Source: Candidatus Sumerlaeota bacterium (GTDB lineage: Bacteria > Sumerlaeota > Sumerlaeia > SLMS01 > JAHLLQ01). From it: DNA of 64,000 bases. The position numbers were made by a program, and so were the translations under genes. The stretch's first letter is position 1. Every line of letters begins with the position of its first letter. Under the pieces are notes generated by a model. The model saw nothing but the letters and a program-made list of their open reading frames with translations, was not told where the DNA came from and did no database searches. Of this stretch, positions 17,952 to 26,515 are shown piece after piece. Where the stretch lies: NCBI GenBank assembly GCA_030156535.1, contig JASGMJ010000017.1, positions 32,726 to 96,725 of the forward strand, read 5' to 3'.

Positions 17952-19010
17952 ATGCACACGCTGGCCCAGCGCGAAGCCATGCTCGTTGATGTCCTGAAGG
18001 CCGCACTCCCCTCTTATGGCGTGCGCGGCGCGTTGCCCGGCACGCCGGATTCGGAAGGACGCGATCCCATCTTTCGGCCGCCCGAGGTCCAGGTGCTCGC
18101 AACCGAATGGCTGGCGCCGGAAGACGAAATCGGCCAGGGGGGTGGCGCACAACGTTGGACCATCCGCATCGTCAACAACGACGCACACGGGGCAGCGGCG
18201 CGGCGAATTGGGGACGGAGTCGCGGGCGTTGTGGCGCCGGGGCTTCATCCCGCTGCGGAGTGCGTGCGCGAAGCCCTGGCTGGCCTTCGCCTTGCCGGGG
18301 ATGCATCGCCGTTACTGCCGCTGGGCGGAGCGTTCGTGAACACGAGGCCATCGTGCGCGGTGTGGGACGAGCACTTCGCCGAGTACCTGCCGCTGCCGGG
18401 GCACGCGCGCCCAGCGCTTGCATCGGGCATCGAACAAGTGGGTGTGCTCGCGGAGAGCGCAGATGCCGGAGCCTCCGAACTCACCGGCACGCAGGCACTC
18501 GACGTGTCCGACCTCATCGTCGTCGGAAGCGGGGGGATCACTGAGTTTCTCGGCGCGGTGCAAAGCATCAACGGCACGCGCTTCACGCCGGAGCGTGCTT
18601 CGTCGCACGAGCTTCCCGCGGGTGCGACGCTCTGGCGCCTGACCAACGCACTGCGCTTTCCGGCAACGCCCACGCCAGGCACGGCGGACCAAGTTCTGGC
18701 GGGCGTACGCGTGGATTTCGACCTCGCGGGCGGGCGCCACGCCACACGGTTGAGTTCATCAAGACGCCGCATCACGAGGCGCTTTGCACCCGTCCAGCGC
18801 GTCGAAACGGAGGAGGCATTGCGCTCGCCGCTGCTGAACGGAGAAGCGCACCCGCTGCTCTACGCGGAACACGATGGCCGCGTGTGCGTCGTGCACCCCG
18901 ATGGCGAGCCAGAAGAGACGGAACTCGGCTTCGACCTCGTTGCCCTTGAACTTGCCTTCCTGGCAACGGACGCGCAATCGATGCAAACCTACGAGGAGCC
19001 CGAAGCATGA
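17952..19010 (+). CDS. Cassette protein of unknown function, gp37-position
   Basis: 352 residues with an AAGGAGAGG ribosome site. It occupies the position where Mu-like phages encode the gp37/DUF1834 tail-completion protein. Only a weak resemblance is seen, limited to the helical start (LAQREAMLVDVLKAALPS). The remainder is mostly beta with repeated acidic patches (VQRVETEEALRSPLLNGEAH) and no catalytic motif. Its stop overlaps the next start by 4 nt (ATGA), so the two products are probably made in fixed ratio. I do not recognise the family. Confidence 0.7.
   Translation: MHTLAQREAMLVDVLKAALPSYGVRGALPGTPDSEGRDPIFRPPEVQVLATEWLAPEDEIGQGGGAQRWTIRIVNNDAHGAAARRIGDGVAGVVAPGLHPAAECVREALAGLRLAGDASPLLPLGGAFVNTRPSCAVWDEHFAEYLPLPGHARPALASGIEQVGVLAESADAGASELTGTQALDVSDLIVVGSGGITEFLGAVQSINGTRFTPERASSHELPAGATLWRLTNALRFPATPTPGTADQVLAGVRVDFDLAGGRHATRLSSSRRRITRRFAPVQRVETEEALRSPLLNGEAHPLLYAEHDGRVCVVHPDGEPEETELGFDLVALELAFLATDAQSMQTYEEPEA
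18206..18220 (+). repeat. AATTGGGGACGGAG repeat, copy 1
   Basis: Exact 14-mer followed by T, inside the gene at 17952-19010. The same 14-mer occurs at 20535, 53424 and 60337. Confidence 0.85.
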
Positions 19011-21133
19011 TCGCGTTGCCCGAGAACCGTTTCCGCACGTTTGCGGAGCTGCGCACCTGCTCGGTTGAAGTCATCGCGAACTCCACAGCGTTCTTCTTTG
19101 AGGAGCGTGCGCTGCTTGCTCTTCCAGCGTTCTCGCTGGTTGCGCGGCGCACGTGGAACAGCGGCGTGCGTCACGAGGCGCACGGCTCGTGCCGCGTGGA
19201 AGTGGCGGCTGGCGATGCGAACACGGCGGCGTTGCTTGCGGCGTTGCGCACGGGGGACGAAGCGCTGCTTCGTTTGTCGCTTCGGCTGGATGACGACTCC
19301 GTGGTGTTGTTCGGCGGCGAAGTGGTCGAATGGCAGCGCGACGGGCGGGTGCTGGCCGTGGAGGCGCGTGTGTCGTGGCCGTGGAATCCGCATCAGACGT
19401 TGTGCCGCGACCTCGCGTTGCTGGCGGAGGGAATCGCGGCGGAGGCCGAACCCGGAACGTGGCTGCCCCAGGTGTTCGGCGCCGTGACAAGCGTCGCCGG
19501 AGTGCCGCTCTTCCCGCGCCAGAACATCCGCGCGGCAGCTCCCATCGCCGTGGGGGACGACGCGATTCTGCTCGCTGCCGTGCCCGCGTGGCCCGCGCAG
19601 GGGCGGGTGCAGATCGGCGACGAGGTGCTGACGTATGGAGCGCTGCTCGACGATCCACCGCGCTTGTCCGCGCTCGTTCGCACGGAAGCCCGTGCTCATG
19701 CTGGGCGGCCTCGCGTCCATCTCATCCCCGGCGAACCCGCGTGGATCGTTGCGGATCACGCGGCGGATGTGACGGCGTTGCGCACGGGGACGGAGGACGG
19801 CGCGGCCGTCACACAGGCCGTCGTGGAACCTCGCACGGTCTCCGGTCGCCCGGCGACGGCTGTTGTCATGGAGCGTCTTCCGTTTGAAGTGCGGCACGCC
19901 CCGTTGCCAACGATCTTCGCAACGACCCCCGACGCAGCCGACTGGGCGATCGACGGTGCCTCCACGGCGCTCGATCCCGCAGAAGCATTTTCCGAGGACG
20001 ACGCTGCCTTCTTCTTTCCGACGGCCCCACTCCTGATCGCGGACTGGAACCGCGACGTGCTGCTGGAATCCGTTCGGCACGCGCTGCTGTTGCGGCTGGT
20101 GCTCGCTTTCGAAATCGACACGAATGCGTTCTGGCAGGAGGGCACCGTGCTGCGCGTCACGCTCTCGCGCGCGGGGAGGACGGTCGTGCATGATTTCACC
20201 GGGCTGGACGAGGGAGCGAACGAGGTGCCGGAGACGTTGAGCAACGTTGAAGTGGAAGTGGATGCCAGCGGGCTGTTCGATGCGGAGCCGGCGTGGGAGG
20301 TGCTCTCTCCGGGGTCCGGGTTGCTCACGGTGCGCTTCGAGCTCGTGAATGCGCACGCCGCACTCGCGCTCTCGCTCAGCCATGTGCAGTGGAAGGCGGA
20401 AATCCGCGCAGCAACGTACGCGGAACCGACAACGCACCTGTTCGCAGACGTCACCGGGCGCACGGCGGAGGCGGACGGGCTGTGCGATCCGGCGGAGGTG
20501 CTGGAGGAGCTGCTGCTCCACGCGGACTTTGCAGAATTGGGGACGGAGTCACTGAACGCGGCGGAGCTCGCTGTCATTTCCGCGCGCGCCGCGCTCCAGG
20601 GACGGCGTTTCCGGCGTCTCATCGCCAGCTCCGAAACGTTGCAGACGGCCGTGCTCGCGGCGTTGACGGAAGCGGGAGCCTCGCTGGTGCCGCGTGGGGG
20701 CCAATGGGCCGTCGTTGATGCGGAGAGCCCCGCCGCCCTCCCCGCCGACGCAACGCTCGCTCACGCGGCCCTGCTCGAATTCCCGGAAGCGGAAATCGGC
20801 GCGCCCGCGCCGCTGCGGGGCGAGACGCTGTCCTTGATCGACGAAGACGGCGCCGTTGCCGCGCAGGTGGCCCTCGGCAATGGCGACGGCACGGTGCGCG
20901 TGGGAGTGCGCTGGCTGGCGGCCGGAGCGGAGAGCCTGGCCACCGCGCTCGCCTCCGAGTTCACCGCTGCGCGCCGCGCCCAGCAGGTGACGCTGGCCCC
21001 CGAATGGATGGCCCTGGGCTGCGGCACGACCGTGAACCTCGCCGCGCCGTGGGGCCCGGAGACCGTCCGCGCCCGCGTCACCGCCCAGTCACTGGGCCGC
21101 GACGGACGCCTTCGCGCGGAAATCACGGAGTGA
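19007..21133 (+). CDS. Large tail-hub-like protein of the phage cassette
   Basis: 708 residues, translationally coupled to the preceding gene. The segment RVQIGDEVLTYGALLDDPP followed by LSALVRTEARAHAGRP resembles the IGDEVxxYxG...LxxxxRGxxxTxAxxH motif seen in tail proteins of siphophages and Mu-like elements. The last 150 residues (ALGCGTTVNLAAPWG and neighbours) look like the beta-rich end of baseplate hub proteins. Residues 1-120 may be a further tail-type domain. It could be a tip or receptor-binding hub. No tail tube, sheath or tape measure gene accompanies it, which is odd for a functional tail. Confidence 0.62.
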   Translation: MIALPENRFRTFAELRTCSVEVIANSTAFFFEERALLALPAFSLVARRTWNSGVRHEAHGSCRVEVAAGDANTAALLAALRTGDEALLRLSLRLDDDSVVLFGGEVVEWQRDGRVLAVEARVSWPWNPHQTLCRDLALLAEGIAAEAEPGTWLPQVFGAVTSVAGVPLFPRQNIRAAAPIAVGDDAILLAAVPAWPAQGRVQIGDEVLTYGALLDDPPRLSALVRTEARAHAGRPRVHLIPGEPAWIVADHAADVTALRTGTEDGAAVTQAVVEPRTVSGRPATAVVMERLPFEVRHAPLPTIFATTPDAADWAIDGASTALDPAEAFSEDDAAFFFPTAPLLIADWNRDVLLESVRHALLLRLVLAFEIDTNAFWQEGTVLRVTLSRAGRTVVHDFTGLDEGANEVPETLSNVEVEVDASGLFDAEPAWEVLSPGSGLLTVRFELVNAHAALALSLSHVQWKAEIRAATYAEPTTHLFADVTGRTAEADGLCDPAEVLEELLLHADFAELGTESLNAAELAVISARAALQGRRFRRLIASSETLQTAVLAALTEAGASLVPRGGQWAVVDAESPAALPADATLAHAALLEFPEAEIGAPAPLRGETLSLIDEDGAVAAQVALGNGDGTVRVGVRWLAAGAESLATALASEFTAARRAQQVTLAPEWMALGCGTTVNLAAPWGPETVRARVTAQSLGRDGRLRAEITE
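20535..20554 (+). repeat. AATTGGGGACGGAG repeat, copy 2, extended
   Basis: The 14-mer continues as TCACTG, giving a 20-mer that matches the reverse complement of 14633-14652 with one mismatch. It is inside the hub-like gene and encodes ELGTESL. Confidence 0.85.
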
Positions 21134-21247
21134 GCCGCTTCCCGTGCCAACGGCAGGCGAGGCAAAACCGTGGTTGACGGCAGGCCGGTCGATTGGTGAA
21201 GACACCCTCCCTTTCGCGGACGCCTTCGGGTTCCGCGAGGGGCGTGC

Positions 21248-21337
21248 GGTGGAGTGTCCGAGTGGTTGAAGGAGCGCGCCTCGAAAGCGTGTGTGCCCGT
21301 TCGGGTACCGTGGGTTCGAATCCCACCTCCACCGCCA
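21248..21337 (+). tRNA. tRNA-Ser(CGA)
   Basis: 90 nt including CCA. The acceptor stem pairs GGTGGAG with CTCCACC, the anticodon stem pairs CGCGC with GCGTG around loop CTCGAAA (anticodon CGA, reads UCG), and the T arm is GTGGG-TTCGAAT-CCCAC. The long variable arm (TGTGCCCGTTCGGGTACC) is diagnostic of serine tRNA. It lies 114 nt downstream of the phage cassette; no attachment-site duplication was seen in the window. Confidence 0.97.
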
Positions 21338-21517
21338 GTTCTTCAAACCCCTGATTTCAGTTCCGTTACGGCTTCCCCGCTCTGGCACGTTGCCAGAATG
21401 GTCGCGACAGCATATTCCCCTGCGCCCGTTCGAGGGGGCTTGCGCCTGCACGGCCGCAGCTCCAGCCGTACGCGCGCAGAGTCGTGGAATCGCCCTCCCC
21501 CGCCGGGGAGAGGATCA

Positions 21518-22693
21518 TCAAGCGAACAGGAGTGAGGGGCGCGTGCGGTCTCGAATGAAGACGTGCTCGAGAGTCAGGGCCACGAGGCCTTCAAGCGCCG
21601 CCTCGGCCTGGCGGGCAGCTTCGACAAAGCGCACGCGGCCGAGTCCCGCGACGCCATAGTGCTTTCTGAAGTCGCGCTCCAGAGCCTCCGTAAAGGGCGC
21701 CGAGTTCTCTGGCGGGATGATGCAAATCACAATGGCGTCGGGGTCCATGAAGGCGGCGAGCTCGGCCAGGAAACGCCCCACCACGTCGGAGATCGCGATC
21801 ATTGCGTCTGTTGCTTTGCGGTCTCCCTTTTCAACGGCCTTCATCAGGAGTGTGAGGGCGTTTTGCCCGTCGGGAGTGGAGACCATGTCCATGAGGTCAC
21901 GTTCGCGCAGGATTCGCGTGAAGCGGCGGACAATGGCAGGGGCGATTTCGCCGGAACAGTGATGCGAGCCGTGCCAGAGACGGCCGTTTTGGACAAAGGC
22001 GCCGCCGATGCCCAAGGGGAGGTCGGGCCCGGTGCCCCGGCCACGGATCATCAGGTACATCAGGCTGTCGAAGCCCGACCCCTGGGCTTCGTGATGAGAC
22101 CATTCGGCCAGTGCCGCGGCGTTCGCGTCGTTTTCGAGAAACACCGGCTTGCCGAAGCGTTCCTCCAAGGGGTCCTTGATGTTGATGTGGCGCCAGTTGT
22201 GGTAGAGGTTGAGAAGAATCCATCCGTTCTCGTGTTCGATGATTCCGGGGCAACTGACGGCGATTGCGATGACCTGCTCGAAGCGGGCCGGATTGGTGTC
22301 CCGGGCGGCCTCGATCGCCCGGAAGAGCAACTTCATCGGGTCGTCACGGCGCTTCACCCGAAAGGTCAGGCGGTCCAGAACCGTACCGGCAAGATCAGTG
22401 ATCGCCAGGTTCAGCTCTTCTATCCCAATCTCGACAGCAATGAGGGAGCGGGCGGAATGGCGCACCCGCAAGTGTACGGGCCGGCGCCCTCCGCGCGCGC
22501 TGGCTTTTCCTTCCTCCACTTCCTCGACGAGCTGGCGTTCGAGGAGTTCCTTGAGAATGTGGGTGATCGCCGAGCGGTCGAGCCCGGTCTGTTCCGCAAT
22601 CAACGCACGGGAAATCAACGGATTGCGGTGAATCACCGAGAGAACCATGGATCGGTTGATCTGCGATGAAATTGACGTGTTCAGCTTAAGCAT
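21518..22693 (-). CDS. ROK-family transcriptional regulator (NagC/Mlc-like)
   Basis: 391 residues from the ATG at 22693 (GGAGG 11 nt upstream); a longer frame exists but lacks conserved sequence. An N-terminal winged HTH (SRALIAEQTGLDRSAITHIL, about 25-50) precedes a ROK sugar-kinase fold: an ATP-loop-like EIGIEELNLAITDLAG, the ENDANAAALAEW active-site segment and GIGGAFVQNG. The usual Cys-rich zinc motif after GEI is not evident. ROK regulators typically bind sugars such as GlcNAc-6-P. It is divergent from the glucosaminidase gene, which makes it the likely regulator of that locus. Confidence 0.88.
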   Translation of the reverse strand: MLKLNTSISSQINRSMVLSVIHRNPLISRALIAEQTGLDRSAITHILKELLERQLVEEVEEGKASARGGRRPVHLRVRHSARSLIAVEIGIEELNLAITDLAGTVLDRLTFRVKRRDDPMKLLFRAIEAARDTNPARFEQVIAIAVSCPGIIEHENGWILLNLYHNWRHINIKDPLEERFGKPVFLENDANAAALAEWSHHEAQGSGFDSLMYLMIRGRGTGPDLPLGIGGAFVQNGRLWHGSHHCSGEIAPAIVRRFTRILRERDLMDMVSTPDGQNALTLLMKAVEKGDRKATDAMIAISDVVGRFLAELAAFMDPDAIVICIIPPENSAPFTEALERDFRKHYGVAGLGRVRFVEAARQAEAALEGLVALTLEHVFIRDRTRPSLLFA

Positions 22694-22953
22694 CGGGCCG
22701 CATTCCTCCCGCAAATCGAGGCCTGCGCGAAGGCAGCGGGCAACGGGTATGTTGAGGCGGACCCGGCTCCGGGAGAAGTCTTCGATCCCCGGTTGTCTGC
22801 CCTCGGTTTGGTGGCTGTGGGCTGCGGGCTGCGATTGAGACCTGACATGCGAATTTGCCTTCGCCCTGCCCCACTGCCATGCAGGCGGGGTCACCTGTTC
22901 ACGGAATCCGCGCCCCCCCCCGCCGACTCCGGGCAGATTGTGAAGAATACTCC

Positions 22954-22989
22954 TTGACGGAATCATGGTTGCTTGCAACAGTCAACCAT
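22954..22989 (+). promoter_or_regulatory. Promoter with inverted-repeat operator, glucosaminidase gene
   Basis: The 328-nt gap between the ROK gene and the glucosaminidase gene holds TTGACG (22954-22959) and, 17 nt on, AACAGT as a weak -10. ATGGTTG (22965-22971) and CAACCAT (22983-22989) form an exact inverted repeat over the core promoter. That is where a repressor such as the adjacent ROK protein would bind. Confidence 0.5.
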
Positions 22990-23021
22990 TAGCCACCAAC
23001 TTCATTCGGAGGAACGCAACC

Positions 23022-25283
23022 ATGGCACTCCCTTGGGCTGGAGCCTTTGCCGCCGCGAAACCGATCCGTTCGACACTTCTGCTGCTGTGCATGCTGTTCA
23101 CTCTGTTGCTGCGCGATGCGGGAGCCCAGTGGGATTGCTACAATCCACAGCCCGGCCATCCGACGTCGGCGGAGAAGACGGCCTACGTCAACGAAATCAA
23201 GGCCTACGCGCGCGAAGCCGAATCCACCTACGGCGTTCCGGCCGCCGCCCTGCTTGCCATGGCATGCAACGAATCCGGCTATGGGTGGACGCGGATCGGC
23301 TTGTACGCCAACAATCTGTTCGGCTGGAAGTATTACAGTGCCTCGGCGGCGGGTGGCCGTTCGTACTGGACGCTCGACTGCCAGCCCTCGTGGGATCCGA
23401 ACAACAAGTACGTCGCCTTTGACAACCGCCGCGACTGCGTTCTGTTCATTGCCATGAAGCTCTCCACCATGTCGATCTACAAGGACGACACGGACCGCTA
23501 TGTGTCGGACATTCGTTCCGGCGTGCCTGTCCAGACGGCTGTTGATCGCTGGGTCGCCGGCATCCAGGCATCGGGCTACAACCCCTATGCCGACTATGTG
23601 GCGACCACCAAGTCCTATCTGAACAACTACATGTCACCCAGTTCCACCTATTCCTCGACCTACAATCTCTATCAGCATTCCCCGGTGACGGGAGCGGTGG
23701 AGAACGTCTGGGTCTCGATCGACGCTCCCGTTCCCCAGGACATTGTTTCCGGCAACGTGACGTTCAGCGCCTCTGTTGGGGGCGGCACAGTGGACACGGT
23801 GAAGTTTTACAGCCGTGCGGATGGCGCGGCGAGTTGGTACCTGATCAACACCGACACGTCCCCGCCCTACTCGTGCAACTGGGGAACGGACCCGTGGGTC
23901 GCCGATGGGCTCTATGAACTGAAGGCCGAGGCGTTGGATGGCACGACGGCGAAGGCTGCGGGAATCATCAAGGTTTCGGTGGACAATCAGGCCACTGCGG
24001 TCGCCATCGAATCCCCTGAGGAAGGCGACGTTCTGGAAGGCACCGTTGCGATCAGCGCCCTGGTGGCGGGCTCAGGGGTGACCTCCGTGCGCTTCTACAC
24101 GCGCGCCGCCAATTCCGAGGCTTCCTGGTATCTGCTTGCCACTGACACCTCTGCGCCCTATGCGGCGAACTGGGCCACCGATCCCTATGTTCCCGACGGT
24201 GATTACTATATCAAGACCGTGGCCCATGCGGGGACGACGGTCGTCGCGGAAGACTACATTGCCGTCACCGTGAAGAACGCCGAACCCCAGACCTACTGGG
24301 TCGAGTTCACTGCTCCCGCCAACTACCAGCAGGTTTCGGACACCGTTGTCCTGGCTGCCACGGCTGCGGGAAGTCCGAACGACAATGTGACGGCGGCGAA
24401 GTTCTACAGCCGGGCCGCCGATTCCTCGGGAAGCTGGTATCTCATTTCGACCGATACGACGAAGCCTTATCAGATCAACTGGACGACCTCTCCCTACGTT
24501 CCCGACGGCAGCTACGATCTCAAAGTGGAAGCCTATGCCGGAGCGACGAAGGCCGCCGAGAAGACAATCAGGGTCGTTGTGGAAAACACGGACACCACGC
24601 CCCCCGCCGTTTCCTTCACGGCTCCGCTGGCCGGCGCCGTGGTTGCTGGCGATGTCACCCTCAGCGCCACCGCCTCCGACGCCAGCGGCATCGCCCGCGT
24701 CGAGTTCTACAGCAACGGCGGCAACTACCTGCTTGGAACCGACACATCCGCGCCGTACTCACTCTCCTGGGCAACCGACCCATGGGTCTCCAATGGGTTC
24801 CAGGAACTGCGCGTGCGCGCCTACGACAACGCGGAGAACGTCAAGGAAGCCACCATCATCGTGACCGTCGACAATCCCAGCGGAGGCATCACGCTCAACA
24901 ACGGAATCGACAATACCGCGATTGCCTTCTCAACTGGCGGGAGCGCCAACTGGTACGGAGACGATCACTTCTATTTCACCGGAGGCGACTCCATCCGCAG
25001 CGGAATGATCGGGCACGGCCAGTCCAGCCATGTGCAGTTCACCGCCGCTGGAAATCAGACGCTGCGCTTCAAATGGCGGGTCAGCTCACAGTCGGGCGGC
25101 GACTATCTGGAGCTGTGGATCGACGGCGTGCGAAAGAACCGCATTTCCGGCGACACCACCTGGGCGTCGCAAGACTGGTGGCTGCCCGCTGGAACACACA
25201 CCGTGAAGCTTCAGTACATCAAGGATTCGAGCGGCATCGCGGGACTCGATGCGGGCTGGGTGGACTACTTGCGGCTCGAATAG
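23022..25283 (+). CDS. Secreted glucosaminidase (GH73-like) with four Ig-like repeats
   Basis: 753 residues from the ATG at 23022, chosen because GGAGG lies 8 nt upstream and a clean signal peptide (1-35) follows. Residues about 40-205 form a lysozyme-type glucosaminidase domain that would cut the glycan chain of peptidoglycan; the likely catalytic Glu84 lies in ACNESGYGW and is followed by NNLFGWKYY. Four bacterial Ig-like repeats follow (near 235-320, 325-420, 425-520, 525-620), three of them sharing SWYLIxTDT and PYxxNW. A final beta domain (about 625-753) with LELWIDGVRKNR may bind carbohydrate. Confidence 0.88.
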   Translation: MALPWAGAFAAAKPIRSTLLLLCMLFTLLLRDAGAQWDCYNPQPGHPTSAEKTAYVNEIKAYAREAESTYGVPAAALLAMACNESGYGWTRIGLYANNLFGWKYYSASAAGGRSYWTLDCQPSWDPNNKYVAFDNRRDCVLFIAMKLSTMSIYKDDTDRYVSDIRSGVPVQTAVDRWVAGIQASGYNPYADYVATTKSYLNNYMSPSSTYSSTYNLYQHSPVTGAVENVWVSIDAPVPQDIVSGNVTFSASVGGGTVDTVKFYSRADGAASWYLINTDTSPPYSCNWGTDPWVADGLYELKAEALDGTTAKAAGIIKVSVDNQATAVAIESPEEGDVLEGTVAISALVAGSGVTSVRFYTRAANSEASWYLLATDTSAPYAANWATDPYVPDGDYYIKTVAHAGTTVVAEDYIAVTVKNAEPQTYWVEFTAPANYQQVSDTVVLAATAAGSPNDNVTAAKFYSRAADSSGSWYLISTDTTKPYQINWTTSPYVPDGSYDLKVEAYAGATKAAEKTIRVVVENTDTTPPAVSFTAPLAGAVVAGDVTLSATASDASGIARVEFYSNGGNYLLGTDTSAPYSLSWATDPWVSNGFQELRVRAYDNAENVKEATIIVTVDNPSGGITLNNGIDNTAIAFSTGGSANWYGDDHFYFTGGDSIRSGMIGHGQSSHVQFTAAGNQTLRFKWRVSSQSGGDYLELWIDGVRKNRISGDTTWASQDWWLPAGTHTVKLQYIKDSSGIAGLDAGWVDYLRLE

Positions 25284-25443
25284 TCCTCTCGAAGCAGAAA
25301 GAGGGACCGCCGGCCTGCGGGGAGGACGTTTCCGGTTTTGCGATTCGCTTTGACACCCGCGCAGGATGGTTGAACACTTCAACCAACCACGCAATTCCGG
25401 CTCCAAGACGACCAGAACCGCCAGCAGGGGAACAGGTAACAGC

Positions 25444-26448
25444 ATGAAAACCGGAACATCCTACTTCGCCGTGAGAATCCCGCGGCACGTTGCAGCAGAC
25501 ATGGACCTCCTCGTCCGCGACGGCTTTTCCTATGTCTGCCACACGTTCAGCGAGAACGACATGGCCTTCTATCACCCGACGATGAAGGAAATCCTGCGGA
25601 TCACGCGCGACAAGGGCCTTGAAACCTACCTGGACCCATGGGGAGTCGGCAAAGTCTTCGGGGGCGAAGCCTTCTCCAACTTCGTGGGCAGCAACCTGGA
25701 TGCGCTTCAGATTCTGAGCGACGGCAAGCCGGCGGGGCTGGCCTGCCCGATGCACCCGAAGTTCCGCGCCTTCATGAAGCAGTGGATTGAGTCGGCCGCC
25801 GAATTGCAGCCCGATGTCCTGTTCTGGGATGAACCGCACTTCAGCGTCGGCACGTGGGTGGGCGACCGGAAGGGGCAGTGGGGCTGCCGCTGCGACATTT
25901 GCAAAGCCCACTTTCACGAGCGCTTTGGTTTCGACATGCCCAACGAACGCACTCCGGAAGTCCATGCCTACCTGGAGTGGGCCATTCACGATTTCCTGTC
26001 GTATGTGATTGCGGAGGGCGCCAAGTGCGGGATGCGCAACGCCTTGTGCCTGCTCCCCCACGAGGACGGCACACACGGAGCCGTGGACAACTGGAGCAAT
26101 TTTGGCGCGATCAAGGGGTTGGATATCATCGGCACCGATCCGTACTTTGATCTGTTCGGCACCGGGCTTGATCAGGTCGAACAATACTCCAAGCGCGTCC
26201 AGCAGGCTGCGGACGAACATGGGATCGAGAGCGAAGTCTGGTTTCAGGGTTTCAAGATCGCCAGCGGGCGCGAACCGTTGCAGGCGCAGGCCGTTGACAT
26301 CGCGGCCGCGGCTGGTATCTCGCGCCTGGCTGTCTGGGGGTTCGAGGCCTGCGACCATCTCGGATGGATTCGCCCCGACAATCCCCAACTTCTTTGGCGG
26401 ACTTTCCTGGATAAGTTTGCCGAGCTACAGAGTGCCGCTGCCCGATAG
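25444..26448 (+). CDS. TIM-barrel protein of unknown function, probable glycosidase-like
   Basis: 334 residues, cytoplasmic (no signal peptide). Alternating strands and helices suggest a barrel: DGFSYVCHTFSENDMAFYHP, TYLDPWGVGKVFGGEAF, DVLFWDEPHFSVG, LDIIGTDPYFDLFG, WGFEACDHLGWIRP. The Asp-Glu in FWDEPH sits at the end of a strand and could be an acid/base pair, like GH-A-related enzymes. A CRCDICKAHF motif near residue 150 may bind a metal. It follows the glucosaminidase gene by 160 nt in the same direction, so it may process its products. The family is not recognised with certainty. Confidence 0.75.
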   Translation: MKTGTSYFAVRIPRHVAADMDLLVRDGFSYVCHTFSENDMAFYHPTMKEILRITRDKGLETYLDPWGVGKVFGGEAFSNFVGSNLDALQILSDGKPAGLACPMHPKFRAFMKQWIESAAELQPDVLFWDEPHFSVGTWVGDRKGQWGCRCDICKAHFHERFGFDMPNERTPEVHAYLEWAIHDFLSYVIAEGAKCGMRNALCLLPHEDGTHGAVDNWSNFGAIKGLDIIGTDPYFDLFGTGLDQVEQYSKRVQQAADEHGIESEVWFQGFKIASGREPLQAQAVDIAAAAGISRLAVWGFEACDHLGWIRPDNPQLLWRTFLDKFAELQSAAAR

Positions 26449-26465
26449 GCTCGGTTGAAGTGGTG

Positions 26466-26503
26466 GGGGGAACACGGTGTTGGCACCGTGTCCCCCTGTT
26501 TTT
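26466..26503 (+). terminator. Terminator between convergent genes
   Basis: GGGGG-A-ACACGGTG pairs with CACCGTGT-CCCCC around a TTGG loop, followed by TGTTTTT. It closes the glucosaminidase/barrel transcript. It may also stop the opposing operon. Confidence 0.85.
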
Positions 26504-26515
26504 CCAACCGGCGTC

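Noticed and set aside
18418..18435. A further CRE-like site (CAGCGCTTGCATCG)
   Set aside because: It lies inside a coding region and only one half matches the palindrome.
13136..21337. A prophage integrated into tRNA-Ser
   Set aside because: No integrase gene and no duplicated tRNA 3' end were found, and Mu-like elements do not need a tRNA target. Adjacency may be chance.
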